Assembly: GCA_038747915.1 (NCBI GenBank)
Contig: JBCDJJ010000034.1
Location: 1-36,151, forward strand
Source of the DNA: JBCDAP01 sp038747915
Lineage (GTDB): Bacteria; Planctomycetota; Phycisphaerae; Phycisphaerales; UBA1924
DNA length: 36,151 nt
Direction: 5' to 3'
The notes under the pieces are model-generated. The model did no database searches. It was not told the origin of the DNA and saw only the letters and a program-made list of their open reading frames with translations. The position numbers and the translations under genes were made by a program. Shown one piece after another: positions 16,456-23,774 of this stretch (the stretch's first letter is position 1; every line of letters begins with the position of its first letter).

Positions 16456-17529
16456 ATGGACGAGATCAGGGCCGTCTTTTCAGCATACGTGCCGTTGCAC
16501 CGCCGGTCGGGCGGGCGCCCGGGCTTCACGCTGATCGAGGTGCTCGTCGTAGTCGCGGTGATCGCGCTGTTGATCGGTCTGGCGGTGCCGACGATCGCGA
16601 ACTCGCTTGATGCCGCGGCCACGGTGGCGAGCCGGGCCAAGCTCTCGCAGTTCGCGGTGTCGAACGCGGCGTTCGAGATGGATCACGACGAGCCGGCGCT
16701 GTGGCCGGAGATGTTCGATGGCAGCACGGGCGAGCTGGTGCGCCGGTTCGATCGTCCAGCCGAAGTCTCCACTATCGGGACGGTGTTCAACCTCCGCGGG
16801 TTCGGCGCCGCTGGCACGACGATGCACCCGATCTACAAGCCTCAGATTATGCACGAGTGGGATCGGCTGCTGAACCCGTACCTGGTTGAGCAGCTCGGGA
16901 AGGTCGAAGATGGTGACTCGGCGGGCGCGATCGACAACGACCCCGATGCCCGCGCCGATCGCACCTTCTTTGCAAAGCCCGGCTCACCGATTGATGTCGA
17001 GTTCAGTTTCGAGGGTCTGACCAACCCCGATGGCGTGCGGATTCCTAGTCCGAGCACGCTCTACGCCGCTGCGGGGACGAGCTACCTGACCAACACTCTG
17101 TGGCTCGACGCCCGCATCGATGGGTACTACGCCCGCGCCGAGCGTGTTCCGGGTCCATCGACCGAGGTCGAGCCACGGGTGCTGCTCGCGGAGTACACGC
17201 TCCAACGCATCAGGTCGTGGCGTCAAGACGCGACCGTGTTCATGGCCGAGGGCAGCATGATCCTGACGGCCCACCAGGGACGCGACCCAGCGGTCGAGAC
17301 CGGTGTGAACGAGCGGCGCGAGCATGAGGTGCTCTTTCTCGATGGACACATCGACACGATCGTGATGAGCGATGCCGACGTGAACGAAACTCGCAATACA
17401 TCAGCGAGCCGGCGCCAAGGAAAGGTGTCGATCGCGGGCGCGCCGTGCAACGACGATTCGGGGCAGTGGCAGCTCTTTCCCGAGTACCGAGACGAGTGCG
17501 ATGGCACGCCGACGTACGTCAGCGAATAG
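16456..17529 (+). CDS. Type II secretion/type IV pilin-like protein (prepilin N-terminus)
   Basis: 357 residues with a prepilin signature: basic leader ending G23, then F24-TLIEVLVVVAVIALLIGLAVPTI, where prepilin peptidase would cut before Phe and methylate it; Glu at +5 is present. Planctomycetes carry many such H-X9-DG-type pseudopilin-like proteins, and the C-terminal EHEVLFLDGHIDTIV resembles that hallmark. The central part has no known domain. The leader from ATG 16456 is long (23 residues); GTG 16489 would give a more usual 12-residue leader, so the start is uncertain. No pilus assembly genes lie beside it. It ends 23 bases before tRNA-Thr on the other strand. Confidence 0.78.
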   Translation: MDEIRAVFSAYVPLHRRSGGRPGFTLIEVLVVVAVIALLIGLAVPTIANSLDAAATVASRAKLSQFAVSNAAFEMDHDEPALWPEMFDGSTGELVRRFDRPAEVSTIGTVFNLRGFGAAGTTMHPIYKPQIMHEWDRLLNPYLVEQLGKVEDGDSAGAIDNDPDARADRTFFAKPGSPIDVEFSFEGLTNPDGVRIPSPSTLYAAAGTSYLTNTLWLDARIDGYYARAERVPGPSTEVEPRVLLAEYTLQRIRSWRQDATVFMAEGSMILTAHQGRDPAVETGVNERREHEVLFLDGHIDTIVMSDADVNETRNTSASRRQGKVSIAGAPCNDDSGQWQLFPEYRDECDGTPTYVSE

Positions 17530-17552
17530 CCTTCACCACCGAGCCATCTGCA

Positions 17553-17625
17553 AGCCACCCGCGGGAATCGAACCCGCAACCTCGAGATTACAAATCACGC
17601 GCTCTGCCAATTGAGCTAGGGTGGC
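17553..17625 (-). tRNA. tRNA-Thr (TGT)
   Basis: Minus-strand 73-base gene: acceptor GCCACCC pairs with GGGTGGC, discriminator T; D arm GCTC/GAGC; anticodon loop TTTGTAA gives anticodon TGT; T arm GCGGG-TTCGATT-CCCGC. The third pair of the anticodon stem (CGTGA with TCTCG) is a T-T mismatch, which is odd for a tRNA that must read ACA codons. CCA is not encoded. Confidence 0.93.
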
Positions 17626-17656
17626 GATGCTCACCGGGAGACCCCGTGAGACCGCG

Positions 17657-17687
17657 AGTGTAGGGCCGGTGCACGCGGCGTCGACAA
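17657..17687 (-). promoter_or_regulatory. Possible promoter of tRNA-Thr
   Basis: TACACT (17657-17662) as -10 and TTGTCG (17682-17687) as -35, 19 bases apart, directly behind the mqnB stop codon. The leader would be about 25 bases. Confidence 0.35.
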
Positions 17688-17696
17688 GAGTCGTCC

Positions 17697-18428
17697 TCAA
17701 AGCGCCGCCCCGACCTCGCCCACCTGGGCCAGGGCCTTGGGCAGATCCCATTTCTGCGCGTCCCGATCGCCGGTCGTGTTGCTGATCACCCGCACCTCGG
17801 CGAAGGGCAGCGTGGCCCCGTCCGCACGGCGCAGCTGGGCCGCGGTGAACGCAAGGGCGGCCCCCTCCATGGCCTCGGCGATCGCTGCGGTCCGCTCCTG
17901 GACGAGGAACGACCAGTGATCGGTCCCCGAACAGGTCGAGACGGTCGCGATGTCGCCCGACCGGTCGACCAGCGGCCGGAGGACCTCTACGAGCGATGGG
18001 TCTGCGGACCGCGCGGTCGACGCGTCGACCCCCACCAGCAAGTCGGGCGGGAACCCCATCGCAGCGATGTCGACGAAGCCCTCGGGGGTCACACCCCCCT
18101 CGTCGGCGTACACCGATCGCTCGCCCACCACCACCTGCCCGAGACCGAGGCCCGAGCCGGGCAGCATCCCGGCGACGCCGAGGCTGATGGCGGCGCGGTG
18201 CCGATCGGCGTCGAATGCGCGGGCCAGGCCCGCGGCCGCGTTGGCCTTGCCGACGCCGGTCAGCACGAGATCGAGGTGCGAGGCCAGTGTGAGCGGCCGC
18301 CACGGCTCCATCTCCTCGGCTACCTCGCCGCGGCCCCACGCTGCCAGCACCGCCCTCGCCTCCGCGGGCGCGGCCACGACCACCAGCACCGCGCCGTCGC
18401 CCGCGATCTGTTCCAGGGCCCCTGCCAT
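17697..18428 (-). CDS. mqnB: Futalosine hydrolase
   Basis: A 243-residue nucleosidase of the phosphorylase/MTAN fold that removes the base from futalosine in the alternative (futalosine) route to menaquinone. Family marks: LVLTGVGKANAAAGLARA near residues 55-72, AISLGVAGMLPGSGLGLGQVVVGE, AEAMEGAALAF holding the catalytic-site Met-Glu, and the C-terminal VISNTTGDRDAQKWDLPKAL typical of MqnB. It implies respiratory menaquinone made through chorismate and futalosine; no other mqn gene is in the window. ATG 18428 is preceded, six bases away, by TAGTCT and no Shine-Dalgarno. It is divergent from ribF, with 88 bases between starts. Confidence 0.88.
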   Translation of the reverse strand: MAGALEQIAGDGAVLVVVAAPAEARAVLAAWGRGEVAEEMEPWRPLTLASHLDLVLTGVGKANAAAGLARAFDADRHRAAISLGVAGMLPGSGLGLGQVVVGERSVYADEGGVTPEGFVDIAAMGFPPDLLVGVDASTARSADPSLVEVLRPLVDRSGDIATVSTCSGTDHWSFLVQERTAAIAEAMEGAALAFTAAQLRRADGATLPFAEVRVISNTTGDRDAQKWDLPKALAQVGEVGAAL

Positions 18429-18434
18429 GCGCGC

Positions 18435-18440
18435 AGACTA
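18435..18440 (-). promoter_or_regulatory. Leaderless-type -10 box for mqnB
   Basis: TAGTCT ends six bases before ATG 18428; no Shine-Dalgarno. Confidence 0.45.
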
Positions 18441-18503
18441 CGCGACCACATCGCATCGCGTCGCCCATGACACGCCTCACGAGATGGATCCGCGCGTCTG
18501 TCC

Positions 18504-18509
18504 TACCCT
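18504..18509 (+). promoter_or_regulatory. Leaderless-type -10 box for ribF
   Basis: TACCCT ends seven bases before ATG 18517; no Shine-Dalgarno. It supports this start over ATG 18484. Confidence 0.4.
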
Positions 18510-18516
18510 CTCGACC

Positions 18517-19476
18517 ATGCCCGTCCCGCAGGCCACCCCCACCGCCATCACCATCGGCAACTTCGACGGTGTCCATGCTGGTCACGCCGAACTTGTCCGT
18601 CTTGCTCGCGCGGCTGCCGGAGAGAGTGGCCAAGTCGTCGCGATGGTCTTCGACCCCAACCCGGCGGTGGTGCTCGCCCCGGGCCGTGAGCCGGCACGCC
18701 TGTCCACGTTTGCCCAGCGAGCACGCGACCTCCGCGCACTCGGGGTGGACGAGGTCGTTCGGCTCGAGCCGACGCAGGAACTCCTCTCCCGCACACCGCG
18801 CGAGTTCATCGAGGGGGTCGTCCGGGCCCACCGTCCGTGCGCACTGGTCGAGGGGCCGGACTTCCGCTTCGGCGCGAAGAGAGCGGGTGATCTTGACACC
18901 CTGCGCGCCCTCGGCGCCGAGATGGGTTTCGAGACCGTTGTCGCGGAGCCGATCGAACGCCCGCTGTCGAACCAGATCCTCGTCGGGGTGAGCAGCACGA
19001 TGATCCGAACCCTCGTCGAGCAGGGCCGTGTGGGCGACGCAGGTGCCCTGCTCGAGAAGCCGTACGAGCTCGATGGCGTTGTGGTGCGCGGCGACCAGCG
19101 TGGCCGCACGATCGGCTTCCCGACCGCCAATGTGCGCACCACCCAACTGCTCCCCGGCGATGGCGTCTACGCCGGTACGGCGCTGGTAGAGCGTGCCGGC
19201 GAGCACCGTGTCTATCCCGCTGCGATCCACGTTGGCCCCCGCCCGGTATTCAACAAGCCCGAGCGCGTGGTCGAGGCGCATCTTCTGGGCTTCGACGAGC
19301 CCCCGGGCCAGGAGGACGCCGATGCCGGCTACGGATGGCCCATCCGGGTGCGCATCGAACGATTCCTGCGCGATCTGGCGCCGTTCGAGTCGGTGACCGC
19401 GCTTGTTGCCCAGATCCGCCGCGATGTCGATCGTGCGGCCGAGGTGTGCCCGAGCCACGAAGAGGTGTGTACGTGA
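18517..19476 (+). CDS. ribF: Bifunctional riboflavin kinase/FAD synthetase
   Basis: A 319-residue enzyme that phosphorylates riboflavin to FMN and adenylates FMN to FAD. The N-terminal nucleotidyltransferase shows ITIGNFDGVHAGHAELV (HxGH class), VMVFDPNPAVV, REFIEGVV, EGPDFRFGAKRAGD and the SSTMIR loop. The C-terminal kinase domain begins near residue 185 with YELDGVVVRGDQRGRTIGFPTAN, then DGVYAG and the conserved V-H-VGPRPVF and VEAHLLGF. The length is as expected. The stop codon overlaps the next start as GTGA, so nrnA is translationally coupled. ATG 18484 is in frame, but the -10-like box lies downstream of it. Confidence 0.93.
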   Translation: MPVPQATPTAITIGNFDGVHAGHAELVRLARAAAGESGQVVAMVFDPNPAVVLAPGREPARLSTFAQRARDLRALGVDEVVRLEPTQELLSRTPREFIEGVVRAHRPCALVEGPDFRFGAKRAGDLDTLRALGAEMGFETVVAEPIERPLSNQILVGVSSTMIRTLVEQGRVGDAGALLEKPYELDGVVVRGDQRGRTIGFPTANVRTTQLLPGDGVYAGTALVERAGEHRVYPAAIHVGPRPVFNKPERVVEAHLLGFDEPPGQEDADAGYGWPIRVRIERFLRDLAPFESVTALVAQIRRDVDRAAEVCPSHEEVCT

Positions 19477-20549
19477 ACGAGACCGTGACCTGGCGATCTA
19501 ACGCCACGCTCGCCGATGTTGCTGACCGCCTGCGGGAGGCGCCGAGCGTGCTCGTGCTGACGCATGCCAAGGCCGATGGCGACGCCTTCGGCTCGGCGAT
19601 GGCGGTGGCCCGTGCGATGCGCGCGATCGATATTGATGCCCGCGTGGCCTTTGCCGGCCCGTTCCCTGATCGCTTCCGCCAGTTGCTCGAACCCGAGGAC
19701 GATGTGCGCTTTCTGGGCGATGACCCGGAGGCGGCGATCTTCGCCGAGCCGTGGTTCGCGAATGCCCATGCGCTGCTCGTGGTCGACACCGGGGCGTGGT
19801 CGCAGCTGGCCGAGGTGCGGCTGCTTCTCGAGCCGCGGCACGACATCACGGCACTCGTCGATCACCACCGGCACGGTGATGATCTGGTTGCCCGGTTCCG
19901 CCATGTCGAGCCGGAAGCCGCGGCTGCTGCGGAGTTGGTCGCCGAGCTCGCACGTCTGCTTGTTGGCGCTGCCTCGATCGCCGCCCTGCCCGATCGCATC
20001 GCCACGCCGGCGTACCTCGGCATCGCCACCGACACCGGTTGGTTCCGACACTCCAGCACCACGCCGCGGACCATGCGCGTCGTTGCGGACCTGCTGGAGG
20101 CGGGCGCGGATGCCATCCGCGTGCGTGCGCTCGTGGAGCAAGGCGATCCACCCGCACGGCTCGAACTCATGAAGCGGGCCCTTGCCTCACTCACCCGACA
20201 TGCGAACGACCGCGTCACGATCATGCGTCTCCGTCAGCTCGACTTCGCGGAGGCCGGCGCCTCACCTGACGACTCGGGCGGCCTGATCGATCTTCCGCAG
20301 TCGGTGACGGATCTTCGTGTGAGCGTGCTGCTGACCGAGCGGCCCGGCGGGGTGGTGAAGATCTCCATGCGGAGCAAGCCGATCCACCCGGTGGTGGATG
20401 TGAACACGGTTGCTCAGCGGTTCGGGGGCGGTGGGCATATGCACGCAGCGGGCGCGAAGGTCGAGGGGGCGCTCGACGAGGTCGCGCGCGATCTGCTCGA
20501 AGTGATCGAGGCCGCGATCGGTGACGCCGGCGCGGGTCAGGCGTCGTGA
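19473..20549 (+). CDS. nrnA: DHH-family phosphoesterase (nanoRNase/pAp phosphatase, NrnA-like)
   Basis: A 358-residue DHH-DHHA1 phosphoesterase. Motif I is VLTHAKADGDAFGSAMA (about 28-44) with the metal-binding Asp residues, motif II is LLVVDTGAWS, motif III is ALVDHHRHGDD with DHH at 130-132, motif IV is GIATDTGWFRH. The DHHA1 end carries FGGGGHMHAAGAKVEG, the glycine-rich substrate loop. NrnA proteins degrade 2-5 base RNA fragments and dephosphorylate pAp; RecJ is far larger, and cyclic-di-AMP-type GdpP has membrane segments missing here. Start GTG 19473 overlaps the ribF stop (GTGA) and has GAAGAGG upstream; GTG 19467 is an alternative. The stop overlaps the methyltransferase start the same way. 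Confidence 0.88.
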   Translation: MNETVTWRSNATLADVADRLREAPSVLVLTHAKADGDAFGSAMAVARAMRAIDIDARVAFAGPFPDRFRQLLEPEDDVRFLGDDPEAAIFAEPWFANAHALLVVDTGAWSQLAEVRLLLEPRHDITALVDHHRHGDDLVARFRHVEPEAAAAAELVAELARLLVGAASIAALPDRIATPAYLGIATDTGWFRHSSTTPRTMRVVADLLEAGADAIRVRALVEQGDPPARLELMKRALASLTRHANDRVTIMRLRQLDFAEAGASPDDSGGLIDLPQSVTDLRVSVLLTERPGGVVKISMRSKPIHPVVDVNTVAQRFGGGGHMHAAGAKVEGALDEVARDLLEVIEAAIGDAGAGQAS

Positions 20550-21268
20550 GCGACCGACCGCGGAACCCCCCGTTCCGCAAGCCGCCGGTGCGCGTGCTCA
20601 CGACCACGCTCTGGGAGTACCCATCGCAGCACTACGGCGCGGGCATCCAGGGCACCCGGGGGTACGAGGGCGCCACGCCGTCGTGGGTGATCTGGCAACT
20701 CCTTCAGCGGTACACGCGGGAGAACGACCTGGTCGTCGATCCCATGGCCGGCGGTGGCACGACGCTCGACGTCGCCCGCGACCTGGGCCGTCGCGCCCTG
20801 GGCTACGACCTCAATCTTGTCCGCGACGACGTGCACCGTGCCGATGCGCGTCAGCTGCCGCTTGAAGACGAAGTGGCCGATTTCGTCTTCATCGATCCGC
20901 CGTACTCCACACACGTTGAGTACTCCGGCGACGAGCGGTGCATCGGCACGCTCGATGCCGGCGGCGAGGACCGCGGTGCGGCGTACTACGAGTCGATGGC
21001 GATGGTGATCGCCGAGATCGATCGCGTGCTCAAGCCGCGCCGTTTTATGGGGCTCTACGTGAGCGACTCGTTCAAGAAGGGCCGGCCGTTCATGCCCATC
21101 GGCTTCGAGCTCTTCGCGATCATGCGGGAGCACTTCCGCCCGCAGGACATCGTGGCGGTGGTTCGTCACAACGCCAAGCTCAAGCGCGGGAATTGGCACA
21201 AGGCCGCGATCGACGGGAACTACTTCCTCCGCGGGTTCAACTACCTCTTCATCATGAAGAAGGAGTGA
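20546..21268 (+). CDS. DPPY-type SAM-dependent methyltransferase (orphan)
   Basis: A 240-residue protein with DNA N4/N6-methyltransferase motifs: DPMAGGGTT at 65-73 (SAM-binding motif I with P in place of the more usual FAG), and FIDPPYSTHVEY at 115-126 with catalytic DPPY at 117-120. The C-terminal RGFNYLFIMKK resembles the closing strand of the PF01555 family. Motif I precedes DPPY, and there is no room for a large target-recognition domain. No restriction enzyme is nearby and the gene is coupled to nrnA by GTGA, so it looks like a chromosomal orphan rather than a restriction system. DNA or RNA as the substrate is not settled by the sequence. Confidence 0.8.
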   Translation: MSDRPRNPPFRKPPVRVLTTTLWEYPSQHYGAGIQGTRGYEGATPSWVIWQLLQRYTRENDLVVDPMAGGGTTLDVARDLGRRALGYDLNLVRDDVHRADARQLPLEDEVADFVFIDPPYSTHVEYSGDERCIGTLDAGGEDRGAAYYESMAMVIAEIDRVLKPRRFMGLYVSDSFKKGRPFMPIGFELFAIMREHFRPQDIVAVVRHNAKLKRGNWHKAAIDGNYFLRGFNYLFIMKKE

Positions 21269-21375
21269 CCGATGACCCATACCGGGCGTTGGTGAACCAG
21301 CACCCGGATGGAGTTTGCCCGCAACCACAGATCAGCACGACCGTGCGGGCTACCCCGCGCGGCGGAGGAGTCCGC

Positions 21376-22101
21376 ATGAACCGTCTGCCATCGGTGCTCG
21401 CAGCCGTTTCCGCCGTCACGCTTGCAGCCCCCGCGCCGGCCGCTGGCCCGGCGCCGTTTTTCATCACCTCGGCGCTGAATGCAAGCGGTGGTGGGGGCAT
21501 CGAGACGACCGGTACCTTTGTCAACGTCATGCCGATGCTCACGCCGCCGACGTCGACCGCGATCGCTCTGGATCCCGATGCGGCTGTGGCGACCTACTTC
21601 AGCGCCGGTGGCTCCGGCCCGGCGACCGCGACGATGGATGCGGTCACCTGGGACTTCGTGAACACCACCAGCTCCACATCGAGCCGCCTGTCGTTCCTTG
21701 CGAGCATCACTCCACAGTCAGCCGGGCTGGTTGCGATGCAGAGCCAGCCCATCGTCTTCAACGGTCAAGCACGCGAGGCGCTGTTTTTCGGGCGTGTGGT
21801 GACGCAGATCGGCGAGGCCGTCACCGCGAACGTGCTGTTCGCGGCCTCGGAAAGCCAGGTCTTCAACGACGCCACCGAGCGCGGCTTCTTCGAGGCCGAG
21901 CTCGATGGCTCGCCCATCACCGAGTGGGGGATCAATGGTCTTGAGAATTTCGAGCCATCGCCGCGCACGTACTTCTTCGTGAGCGAGACGAGCATCGTCA
22001 ACGGCCTTCAGGTCGTCGACCTGTACCTGCACAACCCCTCGCCGGGGAGCCTCGCGCTCGCGATCATCGCGGGCGTCGCGGCGGTCCGTCGCCGCCGGTA
22101 A
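21376..22101 (+). CDS. Secreted protein with PEP-CTERM-like sorting end
   Basis: 241 residues. A signal peptide covers about 1-23 (LAAVSAVTLAAPAPAAG). The body is Ser/Thr-rich beta structure with no known domain. The end is a short anchor, PSPGSLALAIIAGVAAVRRRR: Pro-Ser-Pro, a hydrophobic helix and a terminal arginine run, as in the brief PEP-CTERM signals of planctomycetes that are cut by an exosortase. The long frame from 20938 overlaps the methyltransferase; ATG 21376 is right because GGAGGAG precedes it and the signal peptide begins there. It is convergent with the DUF1501 gene, with repeats between. Confidence 0.78.
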   Translation: MNRLPSVLAAVSAVTLAAPAPAAGPAPFFITSALNASGGGGIETTGTFVNVMPMLTPPTSTAIALDPDAAVATYFSAGGSGPATATMDAVTWDFVNTTSSTSSRLSFLASITPQSAGLVAMQSQPIVFNGQAREALFFGRVVTQIGEAVTANVLFAASESQVFNDATERGFFEAELDGSPITEWGINGLENFEPSPRTYFFVSETSIVNGLQVVDLYLHNPSPGSLALAIIAGVAAVRRRR

Positions 22102-22146
22102 GCCGGCTCTGGAGAGCGTCGTTCGTTTGTGTGCTGCACAGGGTGC

Positions 22147-22229
22147 GGTGGTGGGAGCGTCTCGCTCCCGCGGCCAGATGTCTCAGCTCTCTGGGCGAAT
22201 GTTCGTGGGAGCGAGACGCTCCCACCACC
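22147..22229. repeat. Palindromic repeat doublet, family B, intact
   Basis: Arms of 23 bases at 22147-22169 and 22207-22229 are perfect inverted copies. Each arm is itself a hairpin (GGGAGCG, 3-base loop, CGCTCCC). The spacer carries the conserved GGGCGAATGTTC before the right arm. Position: between the stop codons of the PEP-CTERM-like gene and the DUF1501 gene. Confidence 0.9.
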
Positions 22230-22385
22230 GGTTCACTTGCCTCGACGAGGCAAAGACCTGGTGCCGTGGTCTGAGCGCAGCGAGGGCCACGGCGATGAAA
22301 GGCATTCACGTGGCCTTCGGATGCCTGCGGCATCCTCCGGACCACAGCACCCGCATCGCACGCGATGTTCGGGCGCGAGTTCAAC
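22230..22385. other. Intergenic stretch with further hairpins
   Basis: Behind the family B doublet come TGCCTCGACGAGGCA (22238-22252, a near-perfect short dyad), an imperfect GTGG...CCAC dyad at 22266-22290, and a longer imperfect one at 22310-22345 (GTGGCC, GGATGCC against GGCATCC, GGACCAC). No gene is visible. The DUF1501 stop codon is at 22386. Confidence 0.5.
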
Positions 22386-23678
22386 TCACACCGACAGCAC
22401 CTTCGCCTTGCGGTACCGCGAACCGAGCACCGTGTCGTGCCGGCGCAGCCCGAGCCAGTCTTCCAGCACGCTCGCGTACACCGAGCGGAAGTCGGTGGTG
22501 AACTTCAAGTCGCCGTTGTCGAGATCGTTCAGCGACGGATACCGCCCGAGCAGCCCGGGCCGCACCATCGGTCCTGCGAGGAACATGGGGGCCGCGGTCC
22601 CGTGGTCGGTCCCCCCCGAGTAGTTCTGCCCGACGCGGCGGCCGAACTCGCTGAAGCAGACGGTCAGCACACGGCCGTCGTTCCGCTGGGCTTTGAGATC
22701 GGCGTAGAAGGTGTTGATGGCCTGGGCCACCTGGCCGAGCAGCTGCGCGTGGCGTCCGTTCGCGCCGCCCTGGCCGGCGTGCGTGTCGAAGCCGCCGATG
22801 GTGGCGTAGTACACGCGCGTGGCGAGCCCGGCGCGGATCATGGCGCCGATCTGTCGCAGCTGCTGCGCGAGGTTGAAGCCGGGGTAGTTCACGAGCGGCC
22901 GCTGCTCGACGGCCTCGCGGATCCGCTGGCTCGACACCTGGGCGTCGAGCGTGGTTCGCGTGAGGAAGTCGGCGTTCGAGCCCTCGGGGTGCTCGAGCAT
23001 CTGCTCGGCGTCCATGAGCTCGTGGTAGGCATCCGCGGTCTCGCCCGAGAGGTCCTCGCCGATCCACCGGAAGAGGTTCGGATCCTCGAAGGTGATCGGT
23101 TGGAAGGCCCGCCCCTGCATCGCGAGCGGCGCCTCGCGGCCGATCGCGATGCCGCCGTCGCCGCACCCATCGGGCGTGCCGGCGCACTCGTTGTCGAAGA
23201 ACTTGCCGATCCACCCGTCGCCCACGCCCGAGGTGTCCGCGGTGTGCCAGATGTCCATCGAAGCGAAGTGCGAGCGATTGGGGTTCGGGTAGCCAACGCC
23301 CTGCACGATCGACAGCATCCCGTCCTCGTAGAGCGATTTGAACCCGTCGAGCGCCGGGTGTAGCCCCACATCCGCCGAGCGCTCGAGCGTGAGCACCTCG
23401 TCGCGCGGCACCGCGATCTGCGGGCGGACGCGGTAGTACTCGTCGTTGCGCGCCGGGATGAGTGTGTTGAGCCCGTCGTTGCCGCCCGCGAGTTGAACGA
23501 CCACGAGGATGCGGTCCTCCGGCACCCCGGGGATCGAGCTTGTGGCGCTCGACGTCTGCGCGAACACGCTCGACGCTGAACGATGCAGGAACGTCGGCAC
23601 CGTGGCTGCGGCGGAGGCAAAGATCAGGCCCCGCTCGAGGAACCGGCGTCGCGTGTAGGGCTGGTGAGGGTCGGTCAC
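22386..23678 (-). CDS. DUF1501 family protein (Tat-exported)
   Basis: 430 residues. The N-terminus has the twin-arginine signal TRRRFLERGLIFASAAATVPTFL ending near SSVFAQ, so export is by the Tat route. The body is typical DUF1501, a sulfatase/alkaline-phosphatase-like fold: ILVVVQLAGGNDGLNTLIP, the RSHFASMDIWHTAD segment, YYATIGGFDTHAGQGG, VCFSEFGRRVGQNYSGGTDHG and the closing YPSL...DFRSVYASVLEDWLG. The family has no proven substrate. GTG 23678 has GAAGGG seven bases upstream. It follows the DUF1800 gene by 96 bases on the same strand; this pairing is standard in planctomycetes and points to joint action in the envelope. Confidence 0.93.
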   Translation of the reverse strand: MTDPHQPYTRRRFLERGLIFASAAATVPTFLHRSASSVFAQTSSATSSIPGVPEDRILVVVQLAGGNDGLNTLIPARNDEYYRVRPQIAVPRDEVLTLERSADVGLHPALDGFKSLYEDGMLSIVQGVGYPNPNRSHFASMDIWHTADTSGVGDGWIGKFFDNECAGTPDGCGDGGIAIGREAPLAMQGRAFQPITFEDPNLFRWIGEDLSGETADAYHELMDAEQMLEHPEGSNADFLTRTTLDAQVSSQRIREAVEQRPLVNYPGFNLAQQLRQIGAMIRAGLATRVYYATIGGFDTHAGQGGANGRHAQLLGQVAQAINTFYADLKAQRNDGRVLTVCFSEFGRRVGQNYSGGTDHGTAAPMFLAGPMVRPGLLGRYPSLNDLDNGDLKFTTDFRSVYASVLEDWLGLRRHDTVLGSRYRKAKVLSV

Positions 23679-23718
23679 GGGTCATCCCTTCGGGAGAGGG
23701 TTCAATCTGCGGGATCCT

Positions 23719-23770
23719 GGCACCAGTGGGGGAGTGGCACACCGGTGCCTGGCTCTCGGTTCCTGGTGCC
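23719..23770. repeat. Inverted repeat between DUF1800 and DUF1501 genes
   Basis: GGCACCAG (23719-23726) and CTGGTGCC (23763-23770) are perfect inverted arms, with an inner pair GGCAC (23736-23740) and GTGCC (23745-23749). The sequence shares the GTGCCA/CTGG words of family A but is not a full copy. In the mRNA it could fold and tune expression of the second gene. Confidence 0.55.
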
Positions 23771-23774
23771 TTGC

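Noticed and set aside
17533..19458. A 641-codon minus-strand frame across tRNA-Thr, mqnB and ribF
   Set aside because: It spans a tRNA and two well-supported genes in other frames.
20546..21268. A restriction-modification or other defence system around the methyltransferase
   Set aside because: No nuclease, specificity subunit or helicase flanks it; the neighbours are housekeeping genes coupled by overlapping starts.
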